From the NCBI GenBank assembly GCA_963839175.1, contig CAWIUB010000028.1, forward strand, positions 1 through 47,617: a stretch of DNA of 47,617 bases, in the 5' to 3' direction. Source of the DNA: CAWIUB01 sp963839175. Its GTDB lineage: Bacteria; Actinomycetota; Actinomycetes; Mycobacteriales; Jatrophihabitantaceae. The notes under the pieces were generated by a model. It was not told the DNA's origin. It searched no databases and worked only from the letters and a program-made list of their open reading frames with translations. Positions 1 through 9,943 of this stretch are shown piece by piece (within the stretch, counting starts at the first letter, position 1; each line of letters opens with the position of its first letter). A program made the translations under genes and the position numbers.

Positions 1-772
1 GTGCGCTCGTCGCGCTGACCGTCGGCGTCGCGGGCGTGACGTTCGTGCGGCTGGTCGCGCTGACCGCGTTCGGTCACCCACCCGTCGAGCTCGCCGCCGG
101 CGACTCGGCCGAGCCGACCGCGGGCTGCTACACCGGGCTGGTATCGGCCTGCTGGCGATCGGCTGCCTCGGCGGCGCCGCGGTAGCCCCACTAGAGGTGC
201 GGATGATTGCCACGGGGCTGTCCCCGATCGTCGGCGACCAGACTCGCGGCGCGCTCGCCTCCCCCTGGGTGCTGCAGCCGGTGTTCTCCGATTTCTCGGC
301 GTTGTCCCCGACCTGGCTGTGGATCGCCATCCCCGCGCTTGTCGTGCTCATCGGCCTGGTCACCGCCGCGTTCTCCGGCCGGCGGCTGTGGCGGGTGCGC
401 CGGGTGCCGGCGTGGAGTTCCGCCTCACCGGGTGTGGAGGGCAGCGTCGGCTATACCTCGTTCGGGTACGCCAACCCGATGCGCAAGGTGCTGGCCAATC
501 TGCTGCTCACTCGCGGTGAGCTGCGCCGCGAGGAGGCCCGCACCGGCGGGCAGGTCGGCGGCGAGGACCAGGGCGCGGCCGGCGTGCGACTCGGCTACAC
601 GGTCGACGTCGTCGAGGTCGTCGGACACTACCTGTACCGGCCGCTCGGTGGGATGCTGCTCGCCGTCGTCAAAGCGGCGAAACGGCTGCAATCCGGACGG
701 CTGGACGCCTACCTGGCCTACATGCTCATCGCTCTGGTCGCGGTGCTCGCCGTGGTGGCCGGCACTGCGTGA
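1..772 (+). pseudogene. NuoL/HyfB-type proton-pumping subunit, C-terminal part, frameshifted
   Basis: This is the C-terminal end of a membrane subunit of the NuoL/HyfB/Mrp antiporter family, which moves protons in complex I-like or hydrogenase-4-like complexes. The gene enters from the left edge in frame 3 with a hydrophobic helix. It loses that frame at a TAG near position 183 and continues in frame 2 from about position 140 to the stop at 772. Helices are visible at about 315-375 and 710-770, and the tail (GRLDAYLAYMLIALVAVLAV) is typical of hydrogenase-4 subunit B-like proteins. One indel between about 125 and 145 explains the change of frame. Family assignment rests on remembered similarity of the last 100 residues. 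NuoL and HyfB cannot be told apart from the tail alone. Confidence 0.65.
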
Positions 773-801
773 CACTGAACGAAACGGAATGGAGGTGGCC
801 G

Positions 802-1134
802 ATGAGAACCCAGGTGCGGGCCTGCCGGCTGACGATCTACCTCGGCAACGCCGATATCCACCAGCACAAGGCGCTCAGCGGCGAGATCGTACACCGCGCG
901 CACCGCGCCGGCCTGCTCGGCGCCACCACCCTGCAGGGCATCCAGGGCTACGGCCACTCCACGAAGATCCACACCATCGCGAAGTGGGCGCTCGTGGATC
1001 GCACCCCGATCACCGTGCACATCATCGACACCCCCGCGCGCATCGGCGCCTTCCTCCCCCAGCTCGACGACCTGGCCGGCCGCTGCCTGATCGTCTGCGA
1101 CGAGGTCGACGTCCTGGCCACCGCCGAGCAATGA
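802..1134 (+). CDS. DUF190 PII-like protein
   Basis: The 110-residue product matches the DUF190 family, small proteins with a PII-like ferredoxin fold that probably act as signalling or regulatory trimers. The N-terminal strand (RLTIYLGNAD) and the LQGIQGYG loop followed by a histidine-rich stretch are characteristic. The start at 802 is chosen over the longer reading from 769 because a GGAGG ribosome-binding site lies 6 nt upstream. It follows the antiporter-subunit gene by about 30 nt on the same strand and is probably co-transcribed. DUF190 proteins often sit beside ion transporters, so a role in regulating its neighbour is plausible but is inference. It converges on the minus-strand cluster, with only 25 nt between the two stop codons. 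Confidence 0.85.
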   Translation: MRTQVRACRLTIYLGNADIHQHKALSGEIVHRAHRAGLLGATTLQGIQGYGHSTKIHTIAKWALVDRTPITVHIIDTPARIGAFLPQLDDLAGRCLIVCDEVDVLATAEQ

Positions 1135-1159
1135 AACGGACCCGCACCGACCCGAGTGA

Positions 1160-1561
1160 CTAATCGGCGCGCGGCCAGCCGGCGAGCGCCCGCCGAGCGG
1201 CCCGACGGGCCGGCGCCGGGCCGGCCCGGGCCACCTCCAGCAGCGTTCGGCCGACGTCACGGAGCCGGTAGTGGGCCAGCGCGTTGATCGCGGCCGCAGC
1301 AAGGTACGGGTCGGGATCGTGGGCCATCACCCGCAGTGGCTGCAGCGCCCGCGGTTCGGCGTGTTCGCCCAGCGTGCCGGCGGCGATCACGCGGCGCTCG
1401 ACGAGCGGGTGCTGCAGGGCCCAGAGCAGCTTGTCGGTGAAGCTGGTGCCCGCCGGCTCGGTCGGTGGCCGTCCGCACTGTGGGCAGGGCGGATCGCCGG
1501 TCGCCGCGCGGTCCTGCTGGGCGTAGCACCACCAGCAGTACCGCACCGGTCCGGGCGCCAT
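1160..1561 (-). CDS. Zinc-ribbon and HEAT-repeat protein
   Basis: The 133-residue product has an N-terminal zinc ribbon (CWWC near residue 9, CPQCG near residue 26). After it come two HEAT-like alpha-helical repeats over about residues 48-125 (for example AEPRALQPLRVMAHDPDPYL), with an alanine- and arginine-rich tail. HEAT repeats usually mediate protein contacts. No catalytic residues are visible. It is the last gene of the minus-strand cluster and starts 6 nt after the MFS stop codon, so translation is probably coupled. The exact function is unknown. Confidence 0.7.
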   Translation of the reverse strand: MAPGPVRYCWWCYAQQDRAATGDPPCPQCGRPPTEPAGTSFTDKLLWALQHPLVERRVIAAGTLGEHAEPRALQPLRVMAHDPDPYLAAAAINALAHYRLRDVGRTLLEVARAGPAPARRAARRALAGWPRAD

Positions 1562-1567
1562 TCGTCG

Positions 1568-2818
1568 TCACCGCGGAGGCAGCAGGCGCGAGGTGAGCAC
1601 GGAGGCCGACATCCAGGCCGCCGCGTACCCGAAGGCGAGCGTGGGCGAGACGAGGGTCCACAGCAGGCCGGCGACCACCGTCGAGCCGAGATCACCCAGT
1701 GCCTGGGTGAGGCCGAGCACCCCGAATCCGTTGCCGCGCAGCCGTTCGGGCAGCGCGTGGGCCACCACCGTCGACTCGGCGGTCTCGGCGAACCCGATTC
1801 CCACCCCGGACAGCAGGAATGCGATCAACAGCACCGGCCAGGCGTGCGGTCCGACCGCGAACAGTGCGTACCCGCCGACGTACACGATCCCTCCGGCGGT
1901 GAACACCAGCCGTGGGCTGTGCCGGTCCGCCAGCTGGCCGCCGGCCAGCGCGGCGACCGTGGCGGCCGCGTTGTGCGCGGCGTAGAGCAGGATCGCCAGG
2001 CTGGTGGCCGGGGTCAGGTCCCGGCCGGAGACCTGCAGCAGGTCGGTGGCACGCAAGATCAGCAGTGTGGTGGCCACGTTGCCGAGCTCGAACAGGGCGA
2101 CCGGAGTCAGCGTGCGGGCCAGGCCGGCCCGTCGTAGCTCACCCAAGTTCAGCGCCAGGGTGCGGCGCGCCGCGCCGTCCGCGACGGTGCGCCGGGCTTC
2201 CCGGGCCGCGAGGGTGATCGCCGCCGCGGCCAGCACACCGGGAACGATCGCCAGCACGATCGCGTGCCGCACACCGAGCGCGGCGACCAGCCCGGACGCG
2301 GCCAGCGGCCCGATGATCGCCCCGGCGTTGTCGCCGGCCCGCTCGACGCCGAACGCCCGGCCGAACGCGCCGCCGCTGGCCAGCGACGTCAACAACATGT
2401 CCCGCGCGGGTGAGCGGATACCGCGCGACATCCAGGCGAACGCGCGCAGGATCGCCACCTGCCACACCGCGGTGGCCAGGCCGATCGCGGCAGTGGCCAC
2501 CGCCGTGCCCAGGTAGCCGCCCGAGGCGAGCCGGGCCCGGCGCCGGGGATCGTTGGCCAACGGCCCGCCCGCGAGCTTGCACAACCCGGTCAGCGCGTCG
2601 GAGACCCCGTCGATCGCGCCGAGGGCGCCGGGGCCGGAATGCAGCGTCGAGGTGAGGAACGTCGGAAGGATGCTGGTGACCAGTTCGTGGCCGGAGTCGC
2701 TGAACAGCGACGCCGCACCGACGCCGAGCACGCCTGGGGTGAGCCAACTCCGGTCGTCCTCCGGCGCACCGCCGCCGGCCGGGTGCGCCTGCTCGACCGC
2801 CTCGCCAGGCTCAGTCAC
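1568..2818 (-). CDS. MFS transporter
   Basis: This 416-residue polytopic membrane protein of the major facilitator superfamily has about twelve hydrophobic segments and a short acidic, glutamate-rich cytoplasmic N-terminus. The segment near residue 70 (DGVSDALTGLCKLAGGPLAN) followed by a basic RRRA loop fits the loop 2-3 signature region. The substrate cannot be read from sequence. The N-terminal half resembles MFS members annotated as drug or small-molecule exporters. The start is the GTG at 2818, which overlaps the end of the dynamin-like gene by 8 nt, so the two are translationally coupled. The reading frame is intact. Confidence 0.85.
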   Translation of the reverse strand: MTEPGEAVEQAHPAGGGAPEDDRSWLTPGVLGVGAASLFSDSGHELVTSILPTFLTSTLHSGPGALGAIDGVSDALTGLCKLAGGPLANDPRRRARLASGGYLGTAVATAAIGLATAVWQVAILRAFAWMSRGIRSPARDMLLTSLASGGAFGRAFGVERAGDNAGAIIGPLAASGLVAALGVRHAIVLAIVPGVLAAAAITLAAREARRTVADGAARRTLALNLGELRRAGLARTLTPVALFELGNVATTLLILRATDLLQVSGRDLTPATSLAILLYAAHNAAATVAALAGGQLADRHSPRLVFTAGGIVYVGGYALFAVGPHAWPVLLIAFLLSGVGIGFAETAESTVVAHALPERLRGNGFGVLGLTQALGDLGSTVVAGLLWTLVSPTLAFGYAAAWMSASVLTSRLLPPR

Positions 2819-4610
2819 GAACCCTCGTCACCTGCGCCAGCAGCTGCCGCAGCGTTTCCCGCCGGTCGCGAAGCTCGGCGAGCCGTGCGACACGATCGGT
2901 GCGCACCGTGTCGCTGATCCGGGCCGCATCACCCAAAGCGGCCAGCAGCCGATCGATCATCCCGGCATGCTGCTGCTCGAGGTCGCGGGCCAGGCGATAA
3001 GTGCTCTCCCGCAGCCGCTGCTGCAGGTCCGCGCGAACCCGGCCGAGTTGCCGGTCGACGAGCTCGGGCACCTCCCGGATCAGGTGATCGCGGGCCCGCC
3101 GGGCCTTGCCGGGCATCACCCGGCGGGCGGCGTCCGCCAACGGCGGCTCCACTGCGGGCGGGCGGTCGAACGAATACCAGAATCCCTTGCTGGGCAACAG
3201 GATCTGCTCGTCCATCTCGACGGATACTTCGAGGTCGAGAAAATCGCGGGCCGCGTCGTGAACCAGGCCGCGTTGCACAGCGAGATCCGCCAGCGCCTGA
3301 TCCCGCAGCTCTCTCAACCCGACCTCGAGCCTGGCCGCCGTGCCACGCCGCCACCGCTCGGCGGCCTCGCGGATCGCCTCCACCGCGAAGCCACGGCCGC
3401 GCTCTTCGACCTGGTCGGCAGGAACCGCACGCAGCGGGCCGTCCAGCTGATCCAAGGTGACCTGCAGACACGATGCGGCCAGCTCACCCACCGCCAGCCG
3501 ATGGGACTCGTCAAGCGCCCGGCGCATCCGCCGCTGCGCGACCGCGCAGCGGTCACCCAGCTCCCCTTTGCGGGCACCGATCTCACGCAGCCGATCCTGG
3601 AAACCGCGGACCCGTCCGGCGGCACTCGACTCGGCCAACTCCAGGGCACGGTCGGTCACCGCGACGCCGTCGAGCATCGTGGTGATCAACCGAGACAGGT
3701 GACCGCGCAACGACACGACCAGATCGTCGCGCGCACTCTGCCGCAAGTACCCGTCGAACGCGCTCACGAAGGCGACGAAACCCTGGTCGTCCACCCCGGC
3801 GCGGGCCACACACGGGTATACGTGCACGGCGGCCCCCGACGCGCTTGCGCAGACCCGCTCGGTGAACTCGGTGGCCTCGGCCAGCTCGGCCGCGTCGAGC
3901 CGGTCGGCCTTGTTCAGCACGACGAACGTCCGCACCGAGCCAGCCGTCACCCGGGCCAGCAGCGCACGTTCGCTCTCGGAGACCGGCGGGTCCGAGGTGA
4001 GCACGAAGATCGCCGCGTCCAGCGAGTCGAGGGCCTGTTCGGCGGCGAGGGTGTTGTGCGCGAACACCGAGCCGGCCCCGGGCGTGTCGACGAGTTCGAC
4101 GTCGTGTTCGGAGAGGAACGGCGAGTCGATGCGCACGCGAACATCGGCCACCTGGCGGGTGTTGCCCGGATTGGCCCGCTCAGTGACGAACTCGCCCAAC
4201 GCGGAAAGGTCAAACCCTTCATGGCGGCCATCGAGGAACGTCACCACCAGATGATCCTCATCGTGCTCATCGTCACGAGGCAGCACGGCGGTGACCACCG
4301 CGGTGACCGGCGTCACCCCGGTGGGCACCACGTCCCGGCCGAGCAACGCATTGACCAACGTGCTCTTGCCGCGCTTCGCCTCGCCGGCCACCAGCACGCG
4401 CAGCCGCTTAGCGGCAAGCCGCTCGCCCAGTTGCGCAATCTTGCGGCGATCACCAGGCGACACCAGCGCACGCAGCGTCCGCAGGACGTCGCCAAGCTCA
4501 TCGGCAACCGTGACGGCCACGGGCGTCTCCCACCCCACTGGGCAGGGACCGTTGGCGACTCTCGCGTTTGCGGCGAGCCCCTCCGCCGTACCCGCCAGTC
4601 TAGTGCTCAC
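2811..4610 (-). CDS. Dynamin-family GTPase
   Basis: This is a large GTPase of the bacterial dynamin-like family, which remodels or protects membranes. With the GTG start at 4610 it has 599 residues. The P-loop GEAKRGKS lies at about residues 76-83, a TGVTPVT switch I threonine follows, then DTPG (G3) and NKAD (G4). The second half is helical, as expected for a dynamin stalk. The 4610 start forms a GTGA overlap with the upstream gene. A second GTG at 4520 is preceded by GGGAG at proper spacing and may be the true start. In that case the region 4521-4610, which holds a hairpin element repeated at 9394-9446, would be untranslated leader. The N-terminal 30 residues look unlike the family, which favours 4520. 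Confidence 0.85.
   Translation of the reverse strand: MSTRLAGTAEGLAANARVANGPCPVGWETPVAVTVADELGDVLRTLRALVSPGDRRKIAQLGERLAAKRLRVLVAGEAKRGKSTLVNALLGRDVVPTGVTPVTAVVTAVLPRDDEHDEDHLVVTFLDGRHEGFDLSALGEFVTERANPGNTRQVADVRVRIDSPFLSEHDVELVDTPGAGSVFAHNTLAAEQALDSLDAAIFVLTSDPPVSESERALLARVTAGSVRTFVVLNKADRLDAAELAEATEFTERVCASASGAAVHVYPCVARAGVDDQGFVAFVSAFDGYLRQSARDDLVVSLRGHLSRLITTMLDGVAVTDRALELAESSAAGRVRGFQDRLREIGARKGELGDRCAVAQRRMRRALDESHRLAVGELAASCLQVTLDQLDGPLRAVPADQVEERGRGFAVEAIREAAERWRRGTAARLEVGLRELRDQALADLAVQRGLVHDAARDFLDLEVSVEMDEQILLPSKGFWYSFDRPPAVEPPLADAARRVMPGKARRARDHLIREVPELVDRQLGRVRADLQQRLRESTYRLARDLEQQHAGMIDRLLAALGDAARISDTVRTDRVARLAELRDRRETLRQLLAQVTRVRD
4541..4590 (-). promoter_or_regulatory. Structured leader element, copy 1
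   Basis: A ~50-bp stretch that recurs at 9394-9446. The first 19 bases on the plus strand are identical in the two copies, and the distal hairpin differs by about one base. In the sense (minus) direction it reads as a GC hairpin (CGGCG/CGCCG with an AGGGGC-like loop), then GCCAACGGTCCCTGCC. It then reaches a GGGAG site and the GTG at 4520. UCCC can pair with GGGA of that ribosome-binding site. It is read here as a possible cis-acting RNA upstream of the dynamin-like gene. The same bases can also be read as the N-terminus of the longer protein, so the assignment is tentative. Confidence 0.4.
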
Positions 4611-5098
4611 GGGTATAGCCGTGACGTCGCGACGATCAGCACGCCCGCTGCGACGACGCCGAACAGGGCGACCACGGTGCTGATCGCGCCGCCGGAGAAC
4701 CCGACCTCGCCGACCAGCAACACCGCAGCCACGGCGGCAAGGGCGGGTACGGCGTAGCCAATGTGGTCGATCGCAACGACCCGCCAGCCCACTCGCCAAC
4801 TGTCGGTTTCCACCGTCTCCGCGGCGGCCAGAAACGCCGCGAAGAGCAGCGCGGTGAGCACGGTCGCCACGATCGGGGGACGTCCGGTCAGGGCGAGATG
4901 CCCGATCGCGGCGGTCGCAACGAACGTCGCCGCGCCTCGGCGGCTCAGGGTCGCGAGGACGCTGCCCACGACTCCGGCTACCCCGAACGCGAGCCCGATC
5001 ACGTCATGGCTCGGCCAGCACGGCACCGCGGACAGCGCCGCGCCGAGCAGGCCAACGGCCAGGGATGCCGTGATCCCGCGGGCTGGCGCGGCGGTCAC
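4607..5098 (-). CDS. Conserved membrane protein in the MoxR/DUF58 cluster
   Basis: This 163-residue, very hydrophobic protein has about five or six membrane segments rich in Ala, Val and Leu and no recognisable catalytic motif. It begins at a GTG that overlaps the DUF58 stop codon (GTGA) and ends in a GTGA overlap with the dynamin-like frame. That places it firmly inside the operon. It could be a membrane partner of the MoxR/DUF58 system. The family was not recognised. Confidence 0.7.
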   Translation of the reverse strand: MTAAPARGITASLAVGLLGAALSAVPCWPSHDVIGLAFGVAGVVGSVLATLSRRGAATFVATAAIGHLALTGRPPIVATVLTALLFAAFLAAAETVETDSWRVGWRVVAIDHIGYAVPALAAVAAVLLVGEVGFSGGAISTVVALFGVVAAGVLIVATSRLYP

Positions 5099-6369
5099 CG
5101 GGCACCCGCGGTGGGTCGGCGCAGAATCGGCTGCAGCACCGCATCAAGCGGGATGTGCCCGTCCCAGTGCACGACCGGCACTCCGATCCCGGCGAGCTCG
5201 TACCGGCTGGCGGCCCGGTCCAGCCGCCACAACCGCAGCGCCACCTGCTCGCCCGGTAGCCTCACCGCCGGTTCGGACGTCAGGACGTCGACGACCGTGA
5301 CCGGGTGCCCGCGGGCCCGTAGCGCTTGCACGGCGCCGAGCGCCCGCCCGTCCAGCAACGGCGAGAAGAACACCACCGTGCAGCCGGGCGGCAGCGCAGC
5401 TGGAGAGACGCCGCGCAGATCTGGGTCGACGAAACTTTCCCGGCCGACGACGTCGAGCATCGCCGCGGCGACCCGATAGAACTGCCGCTCCCCGACGTCG
5501 GCCCGCACCCAGCGCAGCCATCCGCCGATCGCGACCACGCCGACGCGGTCGTGGCTGCGGAGCACCTGCCGGGCCAGACCCGTGGCGCCGCGCACGGTGA
5601 GATCCAGCGTGCTGCGCCCGGCCCGCCCGACATCGTCGAACGCGTCCAACGCGATCACCACGTCGACGGCGCGCTCGGCGGCCGTCTCGGTCACGTGCAG
5701 CCGGCCCAGCCGGGTCGAGACCGGCCAGTTGACGCGCCGCACGGTGTCCCCGCTGTGGAATGCCCGAATGCCAGCGAACTCCACGCCCGGGCCCGCCGTG
5801 CGGGCCAGATGATCACCAGCCAGGTCGGTGCGGCCGGCCGGCATGGCGAGTCGGTGCATCGGGGCGGGCTGCGGGAAGACCGCCAGCTCGCCCAGGTCGA
5901 CGTCGAGCCGGGCCCGCAGCAGCCGGCCAGCCGTAAACGCGTCGAGCCGCGCCGCGCCGACCAGGCGGCGACCCCACCGTTCGGCCTGAAGCTCACCGTC
6001 CAGCGCGACACTCGTTGACCGGACCGCCACCACTACCGGGGTGTGGCGGCCACCCGCTATCCGGACGGGTGAGGCGGGCAGCAGGCGCACCCGTAGCAAG
6101 TCGATCGGCGCGTCCAGCTCGGCCCGCACGTGTAACCCAACCGGCTCCCGCTCGAAGCAGCTGCTGGTCGCGAGCTGCTCGTCAACACGCAGCTGAGCGG
6201 GCGGTCTGCGCCGCCCGGACAGAGTCAGGTAGGCGAGCGGCACCGCGGCGAGCGCGACCACCGCCGGACGTCCGAAGCACACGCCGACGAGCAGGGCGAG
6301 CGCGGCCAGGCTCAGCGCCCGGCGGGCATGCGCCGACGGCCGCCAGTCCAGCTCGACGTCCGAACTCAT
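5095..6369 (-). CDS. DUF58 domain protein
   Basis: The product has 424 residues with two N-terminal membrane segments (about residues 20-50) followed by a cytoplasmic region. The DUF58 signature is clear near residue 205: GVEFAGIRAFHSGDTVRRVNWPVS is split by the family's RRVNW core. The distal part resembles a von Willebrand A-like fold (VVIALDAFDD). DUF58 proteins are regular partners of MoxR ATPases and are thought to help in assembly or maturation of other proteins. The moxR gene lies 76 nt upstream. The start at 6369 has only a weak GAAGAG ribosome-binding site. Confidence 0.88.
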   Translation of the reverse strand: MSSDVELDWRPSAHARRALSLAALALLVGVCFGRPAVVALAAVPLAYLTLSGRRRPPAQLRVDEQLATSSCFEREPVGLHVRAELDAPIDLLRVRLLPASPVRIAGGRHTPVVVAVRSTSVALDGELQAERWGRRLVGAARLDAFTAGRLLRARLDVDLGELAVFPQPAPMHRLAMPAGRTDLAGDHLARTAGPGVEFAGIRAFHSGDTVRRVNWPVSTRLGRLHVTETAAERAVDVVIALDAFDDVGRAGRSTLDLTVRGATGLARQVLRSHDRVGVVAIGGWLRWVRADVGERQFYRVAAAMLDVVGRESFVDPDLRGVSPAALPPGCTVVFFSPLLDGRALGAVQALRARGHPVTVVDVLTSEPAVRLPGEQVALRLWRLDRAASRYELAGIGVPVVHWDGHIPLDAVLQPILRRPTAGAR

Positions 6370-6445
6370 GACACTGGCTCTTCGCGCAAGCGCTCATCGC
6401 GACATGAGCTGCGCTTCACGGCCCGTTCGGCCCTGCGATGCTCGC

Positions 6446-7407
<962 letters not shown>

Positions 7408-7411
<4 letters not shown>

Positions 7412-7908
7412 AGCTGCTCGATCCGATCGACGAGGCGCCGCAGCGTTTGCATGTCCGGGCCTGGCGCCCGCTGGCCCACCGTGTCCGTCCACTCCGGCCG
7501 ATCAGGGTCGAGCAGCCGCCAGGCGTCCTCGCCGAGCTGGGCGCGGATCCACGCTGTATCGGCAGCCACGACCGCCCCGTGCCGCTCAGTCACCGCCACC
7601 AGCAGCAGCCGCCACAGCAATGGCCGCAGGATCCGATCGAAATGCCGGCGCTCCATCTGCGCCCAGGCGAGTTTCGAATACAGCACCGCGAATCCCGGAT
7701 ACCTGCCGTGGGTAGCGGACGCTTCGCCGGGGCCGGCGCCTGCCCGAACGTGCTCCACCGCCCACCGCATCCGCACCGCCAGCACCAGCAGCGCAACAAG
7801 CCCGGCCGCACACCACGACACACCGGCCGCTCCGGCCACCTCGAACGCCAGCCAGCCAACACTCGCCGCCACAACCACGCCGCCGGCCACCCACCGAGCC
7901 CCGGTCAC
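7408..7908 (-). CDS. Hypothetical membrane protein of the MoxR cluster
   Basis: The 166-residue product has two N-terminal hydrophobic segments (about residues 5-45) and a soluble, helical C-terminal part rich in Trp and Arg. It is linked by GTGA overlaps both to the DUF4129 gene upstream and to moxR downstream, so it is a real, co-translated gene. Position suggests a membrane accessory of the MoxR/DUF58/DUF4129 system. No family was recognised. Confidence 0.75.
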
Positions 7909-8795
7909 GACCGCACCACCAGATCGCCCTGCAGCCGCCGCAACGCCTGGACGGCCCGCTCCCGATGCCCGCTGGTCATCGGATGGTCACTGAACCGCGC
8001 CTCCTCGAACAACCCGGTCAGCTGCGCCGCTGCCCGGGAGGTCACCACACCCGTCGCGCCCGCAGCTGCCAGCAGCTCGCTCGGCGTCTGGGCTGCACCC
8101 CGTGGCACACCCGCCACCGCCAGGTTGCGCTCCATCGCCATGTAGCAGGCGATGATCGCCCGGCGGGCATCGTCGATGCCCACCATCGCCGACGACCCGG
8201 CGCGCACGCTTGCCTCCAGCCGACGCTGCGTCTGTGGGCCCTCCCCGCCGTGGTTCGCGGTTGACGGCGCGGCGCCGCCGCGGCGCCGCAGATATCCGGC
8301 CCCCGCCACCGCAAGCAACGCGACACCGCCCAGGACGAGCCCATCGACAGCGCCCAGGCCGGAGCCGCCGCTGCTGTGATGCTTCGCGGACGAGGTCGGT
8401 GTCGCGCTACCGGTCGGGCTTGTCGCCGTGCCCGAGCTATGCCCAGCCGACTGGTGGCGCAGGATCTCCAAGCCCAACGCCACCACCGTCGCGATCACCG
8501 CCAACGCCACAACGAGCGAGGCCAGACTTGCCCACCGCGACTGCGGGATCTCCAGCACATGCTGGTGCTCGTCCGGCCGCCGCCGTCGCTTCCGCGCTCT
8601 GCGCAGCAGCGAGACGACCGCCGTGATCGTCGCGAGCGCCGCCACCGTCACGACGACCGCCGCGGCAGCGGTGACTGACGGACCAATCTGACGGGTCCGC
8701 CCGGGCACTTCGGGACGGGCCGCGGCGCCGAGTCCGACAAGCAGCAGCAGGGCCGCTGCCCCGATCCACGACGCAGCCGGACGCGAGGGCATCAC
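7905..8795 (-). CDS. DUF4129 domain membrane protein
   Basis: The 296-residue product has membrane segments at about 10-25, 40-62 and 90-110, a Ser/Thr/Gly-rich linker (about 115-145), and another helix near 150-170. A C-terminal DUF4129 domain (about 205-290) follows, with the RRAIIACYMAMERNLAVAG and SELLAAA...LTGLFEEARFSDHP pattern. DUF4129 domains typically end transglutaminase-like membrane proteins in MoxR clusters. Here the domain stands without a transglutaminase core. The GTG start overlaps the histidine phosphatase stop codon (GTGA). Confidence 0.85.
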   Translation of the reverse strand: MMPSRPAASWIGAAALLLLVGLGAAARPEVPGRTRQIGPSVTAAAAVVVTVAALATITAVVSLLRRARKRRRRPDEHQHVLEIPQSRWASLASLVVALAVIATVVALGLEILRHQSAGHSSGTATSPTGSATPTSSAKHHSSGGSGLGAVDGLVLGGVALLAVAGAGYLRRRGGAAPSTANHGGEGPQTQRRLEASVRAGSSAMVGIDDARRAIIACYMAMERNLAVAGVPRGAAQTPSELLAAAGATGVVTSRAAAQLTGLFEEARFSDHPMTSGHRERAVQALRRLQGDLVVRS

Positions 8796-9373
8796 TCGAC
8801 CTTCTGATCAACGCGCTCGACCGCCCAGACGCCGTCGATCCGGCTGAGCACGTTCCAGCACGCGGTGCGCTGGGCGATGCGCTCTGGCGGGCCGAGCGGC
8901 GGGTCCAGCTGGCACAGCAATGCGCGGTTGATCGCGTCGTGCGCCACCAAAACCACCGGGCCAGCAGCCAGATCGGCAACCTGCGCGTCGAGAACGTCGC
9001 GCACCCGTTGCGCAACCGACCCTGCGGGCTCCACCCCAGGAGCGGCGTCCAGACTGCCCCACTCGGCGATCACGCTGGCTTGCCGCTCGCCCGCCCACGG
9101 GCCGTAGTCACGGTCGATCAGCCGCTTGTCGACCACCACCGGCACGGCCGCCTCCGCGGCGACGATCTCGGCGGTCTGCATCGCACGAAGCAGCGGACTG
9201 GCCACGATCCGGCTCAGCCGCAGCGATCCCAACACGATCCCCAGGTCCGCGGCTTCGGCCCGCCCGACCTCGTCCAGCGGCGGATCCAGATGCCCGCGCA
9301 ACCGGCCGTCGGCGTTGAACGCGGTCCGGCCGTGCCGCACGAGGTAGACGCGTTCATCGAGCTTGTCACACAT
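8792..9373 (-). CDS. Histidine phosphatase (phosphoglycerate-mutase-like) family protein
   Basis: The 193-residue product starts with the catalytic VRHGRTAFN motif (RHG near residues 12-14) and contains the partner Arg in SPLLRAMQTAE. The second catalytic His sits in VLVAHDAINR. This matches the histidine phosphatase superfamily, branch 1. The substrate is not predictable. It heads the nine-gene minus-strand cluster and starts with ATG at 9373. Upstream are a GGAGG site and the hairpin element at 9394-9446, which may regulate it. Confidence 0.9.
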   Translation of the reverse strand: MCDKLDERVYLVRHGRTAFNADGRLRGHLDPPLDEVGRAEAADLGIVLGSLRLSRIVASPLLRAMQTAEIVAAEAAVPVVVDKRLIDRDYGPWAGERQASVIAEWGSLDAAPGVEPAGSVAQRVRDVLDAQVADLAAGPVVLVAHDAINRALLCQLDPPLGPPERIAQRTACWNVLSRIDGVWAVERVDQKVE

Positions 9374-9393
9374 CGGTCCCCACCTCCGTTCGA

Positions 9394-9446
9394 GGCAGGG
9401 ACCGTTGGCGACGGTTTCGCAGTTGACGGCGGGCCCCTCCGCCGTG
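9394..9446 (-). promoter_or_regulatory. Structured leader element, copy 2
   Basis: This is the second copy of the element seen at 4541-4590. In the sense direction it has a strong hairpin (ACGGCGG, loop AGGGGC, CCGCCGT) and a small one (ACCGT, loop CGCCA, ACGGT). The 3' arm of the small hairpin continues as CGGTCCC. CGGTCCC is an exact complement of GGGACCG, located just before the ATG at 9373 and next to the GGAGG site. Two exclusive pairings are therefore possible, one freeing and one covering the ribosome-binding region, as in a translational riboswitch. This is inferred from base pairing only. Confidence 0.45.
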
Positions 9447-9536
9447 CTGATCTTCTCAGCTTATCGGTTGCGCCGACGACCCGTCACCGGCTGGAATAGG
9501 CCCACGGGCGGCCGTCTAGCGCGTACGGTGCCGGGC

Positions 9537-9941
9537 ATGGTGACCGTCGATGACGCGGCTCGAATGGCGTTGGCGTTACCAGAAGTAACTGAAGGAGAAC
9601 GACACGGCAACCGGACCTGGTTCGTCGGCGCCAAGGCGTTCGCCTGGGAACGGCCGTTCAGCAAGGCGGACATCAAGCGGTTCGGCGACACTCAGCCACC
9701 CGACGGACCGATCATCGCGGTCCGGGTGGCCGACCTGGGATAGTAAGAGGCCGTGCTCGCTGCGAACCTGGGAGCGCTGTTCACGATTCCACACTTCGCT
9801 GGGTACGCCGCCGTTCTGATCAAGCTGAACAAGGTCACCAAGAAGGCTCTGGACGAAGCGCTGGTCGACGCCTGGTTGGCATGCGCGCCACCGAAACTTG
9901 CGGATGAGTATGTGAAGGCGCAGGCGAAGGCCGGGCGGTGA
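9537..9941 (+). pseudogene. MmcQ/YjbR family protein with two tandem in-frame stops
   Basis: The reading frame encodes a CyaY-like DNA-binding fold protein of the MmcQ/YjbR (DUF661-like) family. The N-terminal half has MALALPEVTEG, then WFVGAKAFAWERP. The C-terminal half has LFTIPHFAGYAAVLIKLNKV and ends at 9941. Both halves are in the same frame. They are split by TAG (9741-9743) directly followed by TAA (9744-9746), where relatives usually read Gly-Glu-Lys-Glu-Ala. No shift is needed, only base substitutions. It is called a pseudogene, although programmed readthrough of two consecutive stops would look the same. The start is ATG 9537. Confidence 0.75.
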
Positions 9942-9943
9942 CA

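Noticed and set aside
2553..4757. A 734-codon plus-strand reading opposite the dynamin-like gene
   Set aside because: It is a shadow of the GTPase gene in high-GC DNA. It has no ribosome-binding site and no domain.
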